A stretch of DNA of 64,000 nucleotides from Burkholderia thailandensis E264 (GTDB lineage: Bacteria; Pseudomonadota; Gammaproteobacteria; Burkholderiales; Burkholderiaceae), in contig NC_007651.1 of the NCBI RefSeq assembly GCF_000012365.1, forward strand, positions 806,001 through 870,000, given 5' to 3'. The notes beneath the pieces are model-generated. The model did not search any database and was not told where the DNA came from. It saw only the letters and a list, made by a program, of their open reading frames with translations. A program made the translations under genes and the position numbers. This document shows positions 16,765 through 25,304 of the stretch, one piece after another; the stretch's first letter is position 1; each line of letters starts with the position of its first letter.

Positions 16765-17322
16765 ATGAGTGAAGCAACGAACGAAATCGCGACGCTGGGC
16801 GGCGGCTGCTTCTGGTGCCAGGAGGCGGTGTTCCTCGACGTCAACGGCGTGACGGCCGTCGAATCGGGCTACGCGGGCGGCCATACGCGCAATCCCGGCT
16901 ACCGCGACGTGTGCGACGGCGAAACGGGCCACGCGGAGGTCGTCAACGTGACGTTCGACCCGAGCCGGATCGGCTATCGCGAGATCGTCGAGATTTTTTT
17001 CGCGACGCACGATCCGACGCAACTGAACCGGCAGGGCAATGATGTCGGCACGCAATACCGGTCGGTGATCTTCACGCGCTCGGATGCGCAGCGCGACGTC
17101 GCGCTCGACGTGATCCGCGCGCTCGAGCGCGACAAGCTGTACGACGCGCCGATCGTCACGCAGGTCGAGCCGCTGAACGACAACTACTGGCCAGCGGAGG
17201 CGTATCACCAGAACTATTACGCGCGCAATCCGGGGCAGGGTTACTGCGCGGTCGTGATCGGCCCGAAGCTCGCGAAGTTCCGGCAGAAGTTCGCGCATCG
17301 GCTGAAGTCGCGCGGCGCGTGA
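16765..17322 (+). CDS. msrA: Peptide methionine sulfoxide reductase MsrA
   Basis: Repairs methionine-S-sulfoxide in oxidised proteins using thioredoxin. 185 residues from an ATG with GAAAGGAA upstream. The catalytic motif GGGCFWCQEAVF is at residues 12-23; other motifs are ESGYAGGHTRNPGYRDVC, DPTQLNRQGNDVGTQYRS and YHQNYYARNPGQGYC, which carries a C-terminal resolving cysteine. Apparently monocistronic. Confidence 0.97.
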   Translation: MSEATNEIATLGGGCFWCQEAVFLDVNGVTAVESGYAGGHTRNPGYRDVCDGETGHAEVVNVTFDPSRIGYREIVEIFFATHDPTQLNRQGNDVGTQYRSVIFTRSDAQRDVALDVIRALERDKLYDAPIVTQVEPLNDNYWPAEAYHQNYYARNPGQGYCAVVIGPKLAKFRQKFAHRLKSRGA

Positions 17323-17547
17323 CGCGATGCGGAGACGCCCGTGTGCGTCGCGCGGCGTCCTGTTGCGTGATCGCGCGCCGGGCGGGCCTGGACGGCGCGC
17401 GTATCGCCCGCCGGCGGCGGGCGGCTTGGCGTGCCGCCGCGCGCGATCGTCCTGACCGGCGTGCGACGCGTGACGGCGTCGCGTGCCTCGTGCCGCCGTC
17501 TGCCGTGAAAGGTGTTTGCCAAGCGGCGCACGGCGCGCCCCCGTGCG

Positions 17548-19065
17548 TTACGCCGCCTCGCCGCGCCAGCGCGCGCACGCGGCCGCGATTTCCTTCGCGA
17601 GCGCGATGCACGACAGCGGCGCCGATCCTTCCGCCTTGTTGTTCACCGTGATGAGCACCGGCTGGCCGGCGAGCACATAGCGCGCGGCGAGCTCCGCGAG
17701 CGCCGTGCGGGTATGCGGGTCCTCGTCGACGAGCCGGTCGAACGGCTCGTACTTCGCCTTCGCCTGTTCGTACTTGAAGCCGCTGTGCAGGCTCCAGCGG
17801 ACGATCAGCGGGCCCGACGGCTCGCCGTCGAGGAGCGCGAGCGCCGCCGCCTGACGCAGCGGGTCCGGCATCTTCGCGTGCAACCCGACGCAGTAGCGCA
17901 CCCCCGCCGCCGCGAGCGCGCGGATGAAGCGGGGCGTGAGAAGGCTCGCGTCGCGAATCTCGATCGCGTAGCGCGGGCCGTCAGGATTGTCAGGGCCGTG
18001 CGGCAGCGGCGGCAGCGCGCCGAGGAACGCGCTCAGGCGATCGACGAGCGCGGCCGGATCGGCGAGCAGCGTGCCGGGCAGCGGCGGGAACTGGAAGACG
18101 AGCGCACCCGCCTTGCGGCCGAGCCCTTCGAGGCACGGGCGCACGAATTCGTCGGCGGCGAGCTGCGCGTTCAGGAACGCCGGGTTCGGGCCGGTCGGCT
18201 CGCCGCGCGCGCCGCGCAGCACCGCATCCGTGACGAGCGCGGGCGCCTTGACGACGAAGCGGAAATCGTCCGGCACCTGCTGCGCGTAGCGCAAATAATC
18301 GGTGACGGTGAGCGGTGCGTAGAACGAGCGGTCGAGGCTCACGCTCTTGAGCAGCGGATGAGCGGCGTATGCCTCGAGACCTTCGCGCGACAGCTTCGAT
18401 TGCGCGTAGTCGTCGCCATAGACGATGCCCTTCCAGCCGGGGAAATACCACGACGACGTGCCGAGCCGTACGTGCGGCGGCAGCTCGCGCGCGGCGGCCG
18501 CGACGTCGTCCGCGATCGCGGCGGGCGAGACGCCGCGCCGTCGCGCGCGCTTCTTCGGCACGGCGGCAGGCGGCGGCGCGTCGAAGCCGGGGAGCGCGGG
18601 TGTCGCGGCGGAGTCGGGCGGGGTGGTGGAGCCGGCGGGGGCGGCCGGCGGAGCGTCGCCGGCGCGGGCGCCGGCGTCGGGCGCGGCTTCGGGTTTCGCG
18701 TGGGTGCCGGTGTGGGAATGAGCATGCGAATTGGCGCGAGCGTCGGCAGTGCCATCGCTCTCGCCGTTGGCGCGATCGTTCGCGCCCGGCGCGGGGTCTG
18801 CGGGAGGCCGGGAGGATCGTGCGATGCCGTCGCGCTGCAATGCATCGCGCGGCGCCGCGACATCCCGCGATGTGCCGCGCGGCTTGCCGGCCGTCGCGCG
18901 CTTGCGTTTGGCGCCCGATCCGCCGGCCGATGAAGCCGCCGAATCCGAATCCGCAGACGCGGGCGCGGGCGGCAGCGGTTCCCCGCCGAACAGGTCGAAT
19001 TGATCGCTTCGCGCGTCGTCTTGTCGTGGCGGCGCAGGTTTGCGCCGCGTGCTGCCGTCACCCAT
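17548..19065 (-). CDS. DUF72 (YecE-like) protein with a long disordered N-terminal extension
   Basis: The C-terminal ~300 residues form the DUF72 domain, a TIM-barrel-like fold of unknown function: LGTSSWYFPGWKG, FRFVVKAP, GALVFQFPP, YAIEIRDASL and PVLITVNNKAEGSAP. About 190 residues before it are low-complexity, rich in Ala, Pro, Gly, Asp and Arg, with a His/Thr patch (ANSHAHSHTGTHAK). Most DUF72 proteins are about 250-300 residues, so the extension is unusual or the true start is internal; no clear ribosome site marks the ATG at 19063-19065. The cfa gene lies 26 bases upstream on the same strand's opposite side of the stop, that is, cfa begins further upstream and ends just before this gene's start region ends, but no shared operon signal is visible. 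Confidence 0.78.
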   Translation of the reverse strand: MGDGSTRRKPAPPRQDDARSDQFDLFGGEPLPPAPASADSDSAASSAGGSGAKRKRATAGKPRGTSRDVAAPRDALQRDGIARSSRPPADPAPGANDRANGESDGTADARANSHAHSHTGTHAKPEAAPDAGARAGDAPPAAPAGSTTPPDSAATPALPGFDAPPPAAVPKKRARRRGVSPAAIADDVAAAARELPPHVRLGTSSWYFPGWKGIVYGDDYAQSKLSREGLEAYAAHPLLKSVSLDRSFYAPLTVTDYLRYAQQVPDDFRFVVKAPALVTDAVLRGARGEPTGPNPAFLNAQLAADEFVRPCLEGLGRKAGALVFQFPPLPGTLLADPAALVDRLSAFLGALPPLPHGPDNPDGPRYAIEIRDASLLTPRFIRALAAAGVRYCVGLHAKMPDPLRQAAALALLDGEPSGPLIVRWSLHSGFKYEQAKAKYEPFDRLVDEDPHTRTALAELAARYVLAGQPVLITVNNKAEGSAPLSCIALAKEIAAACARWRGEAA

Positions 19066-19091
19066 CCGTCATCGCAAAAAGGCGCTGCCCG

Positions 19092-20312
19092 TCAGCGCGG
19101 CAGCGCGTGTTCGTACATGTAGCGCCGCGACCACGGCAGCGTCTTCGCGCTCTGCCCGGCCTTGCGGCACACGATCTGGAAGATCGACACGTCGTCGTGC
19201 TCGAATGCATACGCGCAGCCGGCCAGATACACGCGCCAGATGCGGAATTTCTCGTCGTCGACGAGCGATCTGGCTACCTCGGCCTTCGCCTCGAAGTTCT
19301 CGGTCCAGATGTCGAGCGTGCGCGCATAGTGCCGTCGCAGGCTCTCGACGTCAATCGCCTCGAGTCCGCCGCGCTGCGCCGCCTCGAGCGCGAGGCTGAT
19401 GTGCGGCAGCTCGCCGTCCGGGAACACGAAGCGGTCGATGAACTCGCCGCCGCCGAGCGCCGTCTCGCCGCTTTCCGCGTCGGTCGACGTGATGCCGTGA
19501 TTCATCGCGATCCCGTCGTCGGCGAGCAGCTCGCGGATTCGCGAGAAATAGAGCGGCAGGTTCTTGCGGCCGACATGCTCGAACATCCCGACGCTCGTGA
19601 TCCGGTCGAACTGGCCGTCGATTTCGCGATAGTCCTGCAGCCGGATCTCGATCTGGTTCTCGAGGCCCGCGCGCTTCACGCGCTCGGTCGCGAGATCGAA
19701 CTGGTTTTGCGACAGCGTGACGCCGACGCAGCGCGCGCCGAACTTGCCCGCCGCGCGCAGCACGAGCGCGCCCCAGCCGCAGCCGATGTCGAGCAGGCGC
19801 TGGCCGGGCTGCACGCGAATCTTCGTGAGGATGTGGTCGATCTTCTTGATCTGCGCGGTGCCGAGGTCTTCGTCGCCGTTCTCGAAGTAGGCGCACGAGT
19901 AGACCATGTTCTCGTCGAGCCACAGCTTGTAGAACTCGTTCGACACGTCGTAGTGGTACTGGATCGCCTTCTTGTCGGAATTCTTCGAGTGATTGAAGTA
20001 GCGCTTCACGCGCGCGAGCTTGCTCGCGCTCGTTACCGTGCTGCGCGCGAGCGAATAGCCGATGTTGATGATGTCGGCGAGCTTGCCCTCGATGTCGATC
20101 TTGCCCTTCACGTACGCCTCGCCGAGATTGTCGAGGCTCGGCTCGAGCAGCAGCGGCAGCGCGGATGCGCTGTTGACCTTCAGCGTCACCTGCGGCGCCG
20201 CGAACGTGCCGAAATCGAGTTGCTGTCCGTTCCAGAGGACGAGGCGCGCCGGTATGTTCGACTTCTCCCGCACCTCGTCCGCCCACTGTGCCAGTTTCTT
20301 TTCCCAGAACAT
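19092..20312 (-). CDS. cfa: Cyclopropane-fatty-acyl-phospholipid synthase
   Basis: SAM-dependent enzyme adding a methylene group across cis double bonds of membrane lipid acyl chains. The ATG at 20310-20312 follows AAGGGGATT, giving 406 residues. Motifs: HYDVSNEFYKLWLDENMVYSC's central YDVSNEFYKLW, the SAM site RLLDIGCGWGALVL, SVGMFEHVGRKNLPLYF, and the C-terminal RIWRVYLAGCAYAFEH. The DUF72 gene begins 26 bases after its stop codon on the same strand, so the two may be co-transcribed. Typical function is acid and stationary-phase membrane protection. Confidence 0.93.
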   Translation of the reverse strand: MFWEKKLAQWADEVREKSNIPARLVLWNGQQLDFGTFAAPQVTLKVNSASALPLLLEPSLDNLGEAYVKGKIDIEGKLADIINIGYSLARSTVTSASKLARVKRYFNHSKNSDKKAIQYHYDVSNEFYKLWLDENMVYSCAYFENGDEDLGTAQIKKIDHILTKIRVQPGQRLLDIGCGWGALVLRAAGKFGARCVGVTLSQNQFDLATERVKRAGLENQIEIRLQDYREIDGQFDRITSVGMFEHVGRKNLPLYFSRIRELLADDGIAMNHGITSTDAESGETALGGGEFIDRFVFPDGELPHISLALEAAQRGGLEAIDVESLRRHYARTLDIWTENFEAKAEVARSLVDDEKFRIWRVYLAGCAYAFEHDDVSIFQIVCRKAGQSAKTLPWSRRYMYEHALPR

Positions 20313-20439
20313 TTGGAATCCCCTTTTGTTCGTTGAAACGAAATACAGCCAAGTTGTCGGGCGGGCGGCCGGCGTGCGAAGGCGCCGGCCGCCCGCGAGC
20401 AAAACGAAACGCGGGCAGGGCGGGGGCGGGCGCGCCGCG

Positions 20440-21084
20440 TTACGGCGCGAGGCGCGCGATTCTCCAGCCGCTCGCCGACGCGGCGTCGCGCGTATACAGC
20501 AGGCGGTCGTGGAGCCGCGACGGGCGGCCCTGCCAGAATTCGATCGTGCTCGGCACGAGACGGTAGCCGCCCCAGTGCGGCGGGCGCGGCGGATTTTCGC
20601 CGAAGCGCGCGCTGATTTCCTTCTCGCGCGCCTCGAGCAGCGCGCGGCTTTCGATCACCGCGCTCTGCTCGGACGCCCAGGCGCCGATCCGCGAGCCGAG
20701 TGGGCGCGACGCGAAATACCGGTCGCTTTCCTCTTCGGTCGTCTTCTCGATGCGCCCCTCGATGCGAACCTGCCGCTCGAGCTCGATCCAGTAGAAGAGC
20801 AGCGCCGCGTTCGGGTTGTGCGCGAGCTCGCGCCCCTTGCGGCTCTCGTAGTTCGTGAAGAACACGAAGCCGCGCTCGTCAACGCCCTTGATGAGGACGA
20901 TCCGCGCGGACGGCCGCCCGGCTTCGTCGACGGTCGCGAGCGTCATCGTGTTGGGCTCGGGCAACTGCGCGCTGAGCGCTTCCTTGAACCAGACGTCGAA
21001 CTGGACGAACGGATTCGGGTTCACGTCCGCCGCGTCGAGCGACGCGCGGGAGTAGTTGGTGCGGAGATCGGCAAGTGTCGTCAT
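20440..21084 (-). CDS. pdxH: Pyridoxamine/pyridoxine 5'-phosphate oxidase
   Basis: FMN enzyme making pyridoxal 5'-phosphate from the pyridoxamine or pyridoxine phosphates. From the ATG at 21082-21084 ([11 protein letters not shown]) it has 214 residues, the usual length. Conserved: [38 protein letters not shown] (split motif with the FMN-binding Arg and Lys), [14 protein letters not shown], and the C-terminal [16 protein letters not shown]. Ends at 20440, about 130 bases upstream of the cfa start on the same strand. Confidence 0.96.
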   Translation of the reverse strand: MTTLADLRTNYSRASLDAADVNPNPFVQFDVWFKEALSAQLPEPNTMTLATVDEAGRPSARIVLIKGVDERGFVFFTNYESRKGRELAHNPNAALLFYWIELERQVRIEGRIEKTTEEESDRYFASRPLGSRIGAWASEQSAVIESRALLEAREKEISARFGENPPRPPHWGGYRLVPSTIEFWQGRPSRLHDRLLYTRDAASASGWRIARLAP

Positions 21085-21217
21085 TGGTGTGCGAACGCTC
21101 AATCGGGGCCAGTATAGCGAAGGTGGAAAAAACCTGCGTTGCAGTGGTTCGGCGCGTGATTGCCGCCGGTCGATCAGGCAAAATAACGGGCTATCCGTTT
21201 CCTTTCGATCAGCTTGT

Positions 21218-22084
21218 ATGTCTCGCACCGACGCCATTGCGACGCTTCACGATGTTACTCCGCAGCCATCCGGCGAGCTTGACGCGGATCGCGCCCGGCG
21301 CTTCGGCGGCGTCGCCCGGCTGTACGGCGCCAACGCGCTCGCCGCGTTCGAGCGCGCGCGCGTCGCCGTGATCGGCATCGGCGGCGTCGGCTCGTGGGCG
21401 GCTGAGGCGCTCGCGCGCAGCGCCGTCGGGGAACTGACCCTGATCGATCTCGACAACGTCGCCGAAAGCAACACGAACCGGCAGATCCACGCGCTCGACG
21501 GCAACTACGGCAAACCGAAGGTCGACGCGATGGCCGAGCGGATCGCGCTCATCGATTCGGCGTGCCGCGTCGTGAAGATCGAGGATTTCGTCGAGCCGGA
21601 CAATCTCGATACGCTGCTCGGCGGCGGCTTCGACTACATCGTCGACGCGATCGACAGCGTGCGCACGAAAGTCGCGCTGATCGCGTGGTGCGTCGCGCGC
21701 GGCCAGCCGCTCGTGACGGTCGGCGGCGCGGGCGGCCAACTCGATCCGACCCGCATCCGGATCGACGATCTCGCGCAGACGATCCAGGACCCGCTGCTGT
21801 CGAAGGTGCGCGCGCAGTTACGCAAGCAGCACGGCTTTGCGCGCGGGCCGAAAGCGAAATTCAAGGTGAGCGCCGTGTATTCGGACGAGCCGCTGATCTA
21901 TCCGGAGGCGGCCGTGTGCGACGTCGACGAGGTCGCGATGCACGCGGCAACCGACGCGCAGGCGCCGGGGCCCACCGGGCTCAATTGCGCAGGCTTCGGC
22001 TCGAGCGTGTGCGTGACCGCGAGCTTCGGATTCGCGGCGGCCGCGCATGCGCTGCGCGCGCTCGCCGCGCGGGCGCAGCGGTAA
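21218..22084 (+). CDS. tcdA: tRNA threonylcarbamoyladenosine dehydratase
   Basis: ThiF/E1-like ATP-dependent enzyme that cyclises t6A37 to ct6A in tRNA. 288 residues from the ATG at 21218. The nucleotide-binding motif is [18 protein letters not shown]; next come [17 protein letters not shown] and [16 protein letters not shown]. The C-terminal catalytic cysteine region [18 protein letters not shown] is intact. Divergent from pdxH across about 130 bases. The related t6A gene tsaE is also in this window, but not adjacent. Confidence 0.93.
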   Translation: MSRTDAIATLHDVTPQPSGELDADRARRFGGVARLYGANALAAFERARVAVIGIGGVGSWAAEALARSAVGELTLIDLDNVAESNTNRQIHALDGNYGKPKVDAMAERIALIDSACRVVKIEDFVEPDNLDTLLGGGFDYIVDAIDSVRTKVALIAWCVARGQPLVTVGGAGGQLDPTRIRIDDLAQTIQDPLLSKVRAQLRKQHGFARGPKAKFKVSAVYSDEPLIYPEAAVCDVDEVAMHAATDAQAPGPTGLNCAGFGSSVCVTASFGFAAAAHALRALAARAQR

Positions 22085-22244
22085 CGCGCGGGCGGCGAGC
22101 ACGCCCGTCGCGGCGCGGGTGCGGCCGCGGCTGAGCCGTGCGTGCCGGAACGGCGTTTCCCGGGAGCGGACGAACGACTCGCGCGGCGCGCAACGCCGGC
22201 TTCGCATCGTCTTCGCGCGGCGCAGCCGTCGCTTAACCGTTCGG

Positions 22245-22285
22245 AAAGAAAAAAGCGGCGGACGCGCATCACGCGCACCCGCCGC
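22245..22285 (-). terminator. Rho-independent terminator of the cnoX gene
   Basis: On the minus strand a GC-rich stem (GCGGCGG paired with CCGCCGC, with internal GCGCGT pairing) is followed by TTTTTTCTTTC. It lies about 60 bases past the cnoX stop codon. Confidence 0.65.
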
Positions 22286-22346
22286 ATGGCCGCTCCGGCC
22301 TAAGCCTGTCGTCGTCGGTTCGTCGGATTGTCGGATTATCGGTTCG

Positions 22347-23195
22347 TCAGTTCAGCGCCGCGCTCAGCTTGCGCCGCCACGCGGACACGAGCTCGGGCTG
22401 GTCCGCCGCGAGCTCGAACACCGAAATCATCGTCTTGCGGCCGACGTCGTCGCCGAACGTCCGGTCGCGCCGGACGATCTCCAGCAACTGCTCGAGCGCG
22501 CCATCGTACGCGCGTCGCGCGATCAGGCTCTGCGCCAGATCGAAGCGCGCGTCGAGATCGGCGGGGTCGCTCGCGATCCGCGCTTCGAGCGCATCGGTCG
22601 GCGGCAGGTCGGCGGTCGCATCGAGCGCGTCGAAGCGCGTCTTGATCGCCTGATAGCGCGCGTCGGCGCCGCCCGTCGTCTGCGGCGACAGGCGCGCGGC
22701 CTCCGCGCGGGCGTCGTCGATCCGGTTCAGCGCGAGCAGCAACTCGACGAGATCGAGGCGCGCTTCGTCGTAGCCGGGGTTCAGCGCGAGCGCGTTTTCG
22801 AGGTGCGACAGCGCGTCGTCGATCCGCTCTTCGGCGAGCGCGGCCTGCGCGGCCTGCCGCTCGGCTTCGTCGGGCGTGGGCACGAGGCGGTCGAGGAACG
22901 CACGCAGCTGCCCTTCGGGCAGCACGCCGACGAACTGGTCGACCGGCTGTCCGCCCGCGAATGCGATCACATGCGGAATGCTGCGGGTCTGGAAGTGCGC
23001 GGCGAGCTCCTGATTCTCGTCGACATTGACCTTCACGAGCTTCCAGCGGCCCTCGTACGCCTGCTCGAGCTTCTCGAGCAGCGGGCCGAGCGTCTTGCAC
23101 GGGCCGCACCAGGGCGCCCAGAAGTCGACCAGCACGGGGGCGGCAAGCGATGCTTCGATGACGTCGCGTTCGAAAGTGGCGAGCGTGGTGTCCAT
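22347..23195 (-). CDS. cnoX: Chaperedoxin-type thioredoxin with TPR-like C-terminus (CnoX/YbbN family)
   Basis: 282 residues from the ATG at 23193-23195. Residues 1-110 are a thioredoxin domain with FWAPWCGPCKTLGP, so the CGPC redox pair is present, unlike E. coli CnoX where the site is changed. The C-terminal half has TPR-like helical repeats (ALSHLENALALNPGYDEARL, YDGALEQLLEIVRRDR). CnoX proteins hold oxidation-sensitive proteins and protect them from hypochlorous acid and oxidation. A terminator follows. The pirin gene ends 54 bases upstream of its start on the same strand. Confidence 0.88.
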   Translation of the reverse strand: MDTTLATFERDVIEASLAAPVLVDFWAPWCGPCKTLGPLLEKLEQAYEGRWKLVKVNVDENQELAAHFQTRSIPHVIAFAGGQPVDQFVGVLPEGQLRAFLDRLVPTPDEAERQAAQAALAEERIDDALSHLENALALNPGYDEARLDLVELLLALNRIDDARAEAARLSPQTTGGADARYQAIKTRFDALDATADLPPTDALEARIASDPADLDARFDLAQSLIARRAYDGALEQLLEIVRRDRTFGDDVGRKTMISVFELAADQPELVSAWRRKLSAALN

Positions 23196-23248
23196 GGCGT
23201 TCTCGTCGATGTTGGATGAATGCACAGTGAGGGTGCGCGGAGGTTTTT

Positions 23249-24130
23249 TCAATGTGCGCGGCGCTCCGGGAACGGAATCCAGTCGGTCTCGCCAGGTACC
23301 GTTCCCATCTGCTGCGCCGCCCATGCGTGTTTCGCGCGCTCGATCGCGTCGCGCGAGCTCGCGACGAAATTCCACTCGATGAAGCGCTCGCCGTCGAGCT
23401 TGTCGCCGCCGAGCAGCATCGCGCGCGCGCCGCCCGCGCTCGCGAGCGCCGCGCGCGCGCCGGGCGCGAGCACCGCCATCTGCGCGAGCTCGAGCGGCAT
23501 GCCGTCGATCGTCAGGTCGCCGTCGACGAGATACACCGCGCGTTCTTCGTGATCGGCGTCGAGCGCGAGCGTGCCGCCCGCCGCGAACACGGCGGCGACG
23601 TACAGCGTGCGCGAGAACGTCGTGACGGGCGAGCGCGCGCCGAACGCGTCGCCCGCGATCACCGTCAGCGCGACGCCGTCGCGCTCGAGCTTCGGCAGCG
23701 TCGCGGCCGCGTGGTGCTCGAACGACGGCTCGCACGCCTCGTGCTCGCGCGGCAGCGCGACCCAGGTCTGGATGCCGTGCACGGTCTGCCCGCGCGCGCG
23801 CGCGTCGTCGGGCGTGCGCTCCGAATGGACGATCCCGCGTCCGGCCGTCATCCAGTTGACGTCGCCCGGCACGATCTTCTGCACCGAGCCGAGGCTGTCG
23901 CGGTGCAGGATCGCGCCGTCGAACAGGTAGGTGACGGTCGCGAGGCCGATGTGCGGATGCGCCCGCACGTCGAGGCCCGCGCCCGCCGGCTGCTCGGCGG
24001 GGCCCATGTGATCGAAGAAGATGAATGGGCCGACGGTGCGCGCGGTGAGCGCGGGCAGCGTGCGGCGCACGGTCAGGTTGCCGATGTCGCGCACGTGCGG
24101 CTTCAGGATGGCTTTGATCGAGTCGGTCAT
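23249..24130 (-). CDS. Pirin family protein
   Basis: A 293-residue bicupin from the ATG at 24128-24130. The metal ligands of pirins are visible: HPHIGL (two His) in RAHPHIGLATVTYLFDG and the His/Glu pair in GIVHSERTP. The second cupin includes VYLVDGDLTIDG. Some bacterial pirins are quercetinases; others modulate enzymes, so the role is open. Lies 54 bases upstream of cnoX, possibly in one transcript with a stress theme. Divergent from the EamA exporter. Confidence 0.9.
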   Translation of the reverse strand: MTDSIKAILKPHVRDIGNLTVRRTLPALTARTVGPFIFFDHMGPAEQPAGAGLDVRAHPHIGLATVTYLFDGAILHRDSLGSVQKIVPGDVNWMTAGRGIVHSERTPDDARARGQTVHGIQTWVALPREHEACEPSFEHHAAATLPKLERDGVALTVIAGDAFGARSPVTTFSRTLYVAAVFAAGGTLALDADHEERAVYLVDGDLTIDGMPLELAQMAVLAPGARAALASAGGARAMLLGGDKLDGERFIEWNFVASSRDAIERAKHAWAAQQMGTVPGETDWIPFPERRAH

Positions 24131-24329
24131 GGCTGGCGGGGGCGGTTCGGAACGCTCGACGCGTTCGCGTGGCGGATACGGAATGTGCGGCCCATTGTAA
24201 CGGCGTAGCGGAGTGACGGCGTCTCGGCGGATGCGGCGGCGCGCGTTCGAGGTGCGCGGGGCCGCCTGCAAGCTTCGCGAAACGCCGGTAGACTCGGCGA
24301 TTCGCGCGAAAAAGACCGAGGAGACGACG

Positions 24330-25214
24330 ATGGCCCCGAAAGACCTGTTGCTGGCGCTGGTGGTGATCCTGGCTTGGGGCGTGAACTTCGTCGTGATCAA
24401 GGTCGGGCTGCACGGCGTGCCGCCGATGCTGCTCGGCGGGCTGCGCTTCCTGCTCGCGGCGGTGCCCGCGGTGTTCTTCGTGCGCCGCCCGCGCATTCCG
24501 TTGCGGCTTCTCGCGCTGTACGGCTCGACGATCCTGCTCGGCCAGTTCGTGTTCCTCTTTTCCGCGATGTACGTCGGCATGCCGGCCGGGCTCGCGTCGC
24601 TCGTGCTGCAGGCGCAGGCGTTCTTCACGCTCTTCTTCGCGATGCTCGTGCTCGGCGAGCGACTGCGTGCGCAGAGTCTCGCGGGCCTCGCGATCGCCGC
24701 GGTCGGGCTCGTCGCGATCGCCGTGCAGGGCGGCCGCGGCATGACGCTCGCGGGCTTTCTGCTGACGATCGGCGCGGCGGCGTCGTGGGCGCTCGGCAAT
24801 ATCGTGACGAAGAAGGTCGGCAAGGTCGATCTCGTGTCGCTCGTCGTGTGGGCGAGCCTCGTGCCGCCCGTGCCGTTCTTCGCGCTGTCGTACTGGTTCG
24901 AGGGGCCGCAGCGGATTCAGGCCGCGCTCACGTCGCTGTCGGGCGCGTCGATCTTCGCCGTCGTCTATCTCGCTTTCGTCGCGACGCTGCTCGGCTACGG
25001 GCTGTGGAGCCGCTTGCTGTCGCGCTATCCGGCCGGGCAGGTCGCGCCGTTCTCGCTGCTCGTGCCGATCGTCGGCCTCGCGTCGTCGTCGCTGCTGCTC
25101 GGCGAGCGGCTGACGCACGCGCAGCTCGCGGGCGCCGCGCTCGTGATGGCGGGGCTCGCGGTCAACGTATTCGGCGATCGCGTCGTGCGCCGTTTTTTCG
25201 CGGCCGCGTCGTGA
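24330..25214 (+). CDS. EamA/DMT-superfamily exporter
   Basis: A 294-residue inner-membrane protein with about ten transmembrane helices arranged as two EamA repeats, ending in an RR-rich cytoplasmic tail. The ATG follows GAGGAGACGACG. Recognisable segments: AWGVNFVVIKVGL near the start, LVLGERL at the end of the first repeat, and ASSSLLLGERLTHAQLAGAALVMAGL in the second (GERL repeated in each half). E. coli EamA exports cysteine and O-acetylserine; the substrate here is unknown. Monocistronic, convergent with amiC. Confidence 0.88.
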   Translation: MAPKDLLLALVVILAWGVNFVVIKVGLHGVPPMLLGGLRFLLAAVPAVFFVRRPRIPLRLLALYGSTILLGQFVFLFSAMYVGMPAGLASLVLQAQAFFTLFFAMLVLGERLRAQSLAGLAIAAVGLVAIAVQGGRGMTLAGFLLTIGAAASWALGNIVTKKVGKVDLVSLVVWASLVPPVPFFALSYWFEGPQRIQAALTSLSGASIFAVVYLAFVATLLGYGLWSRLLSRYPAGQVAPFSLLVPIVGLASSSLLLGERLTHAQLAGAALVMAGLAVNVFGDRVVRRFFAAAS

Positions 25215-25304
25215 TGGCGGGGTAGGGCCGGCCCGCGCTCGCGCGAGCCGGAAGGCGGCACTCGGGGCGCGGCGGCCACGGCGTCGCCGCGCCGCGCGCG
25301 CGGG

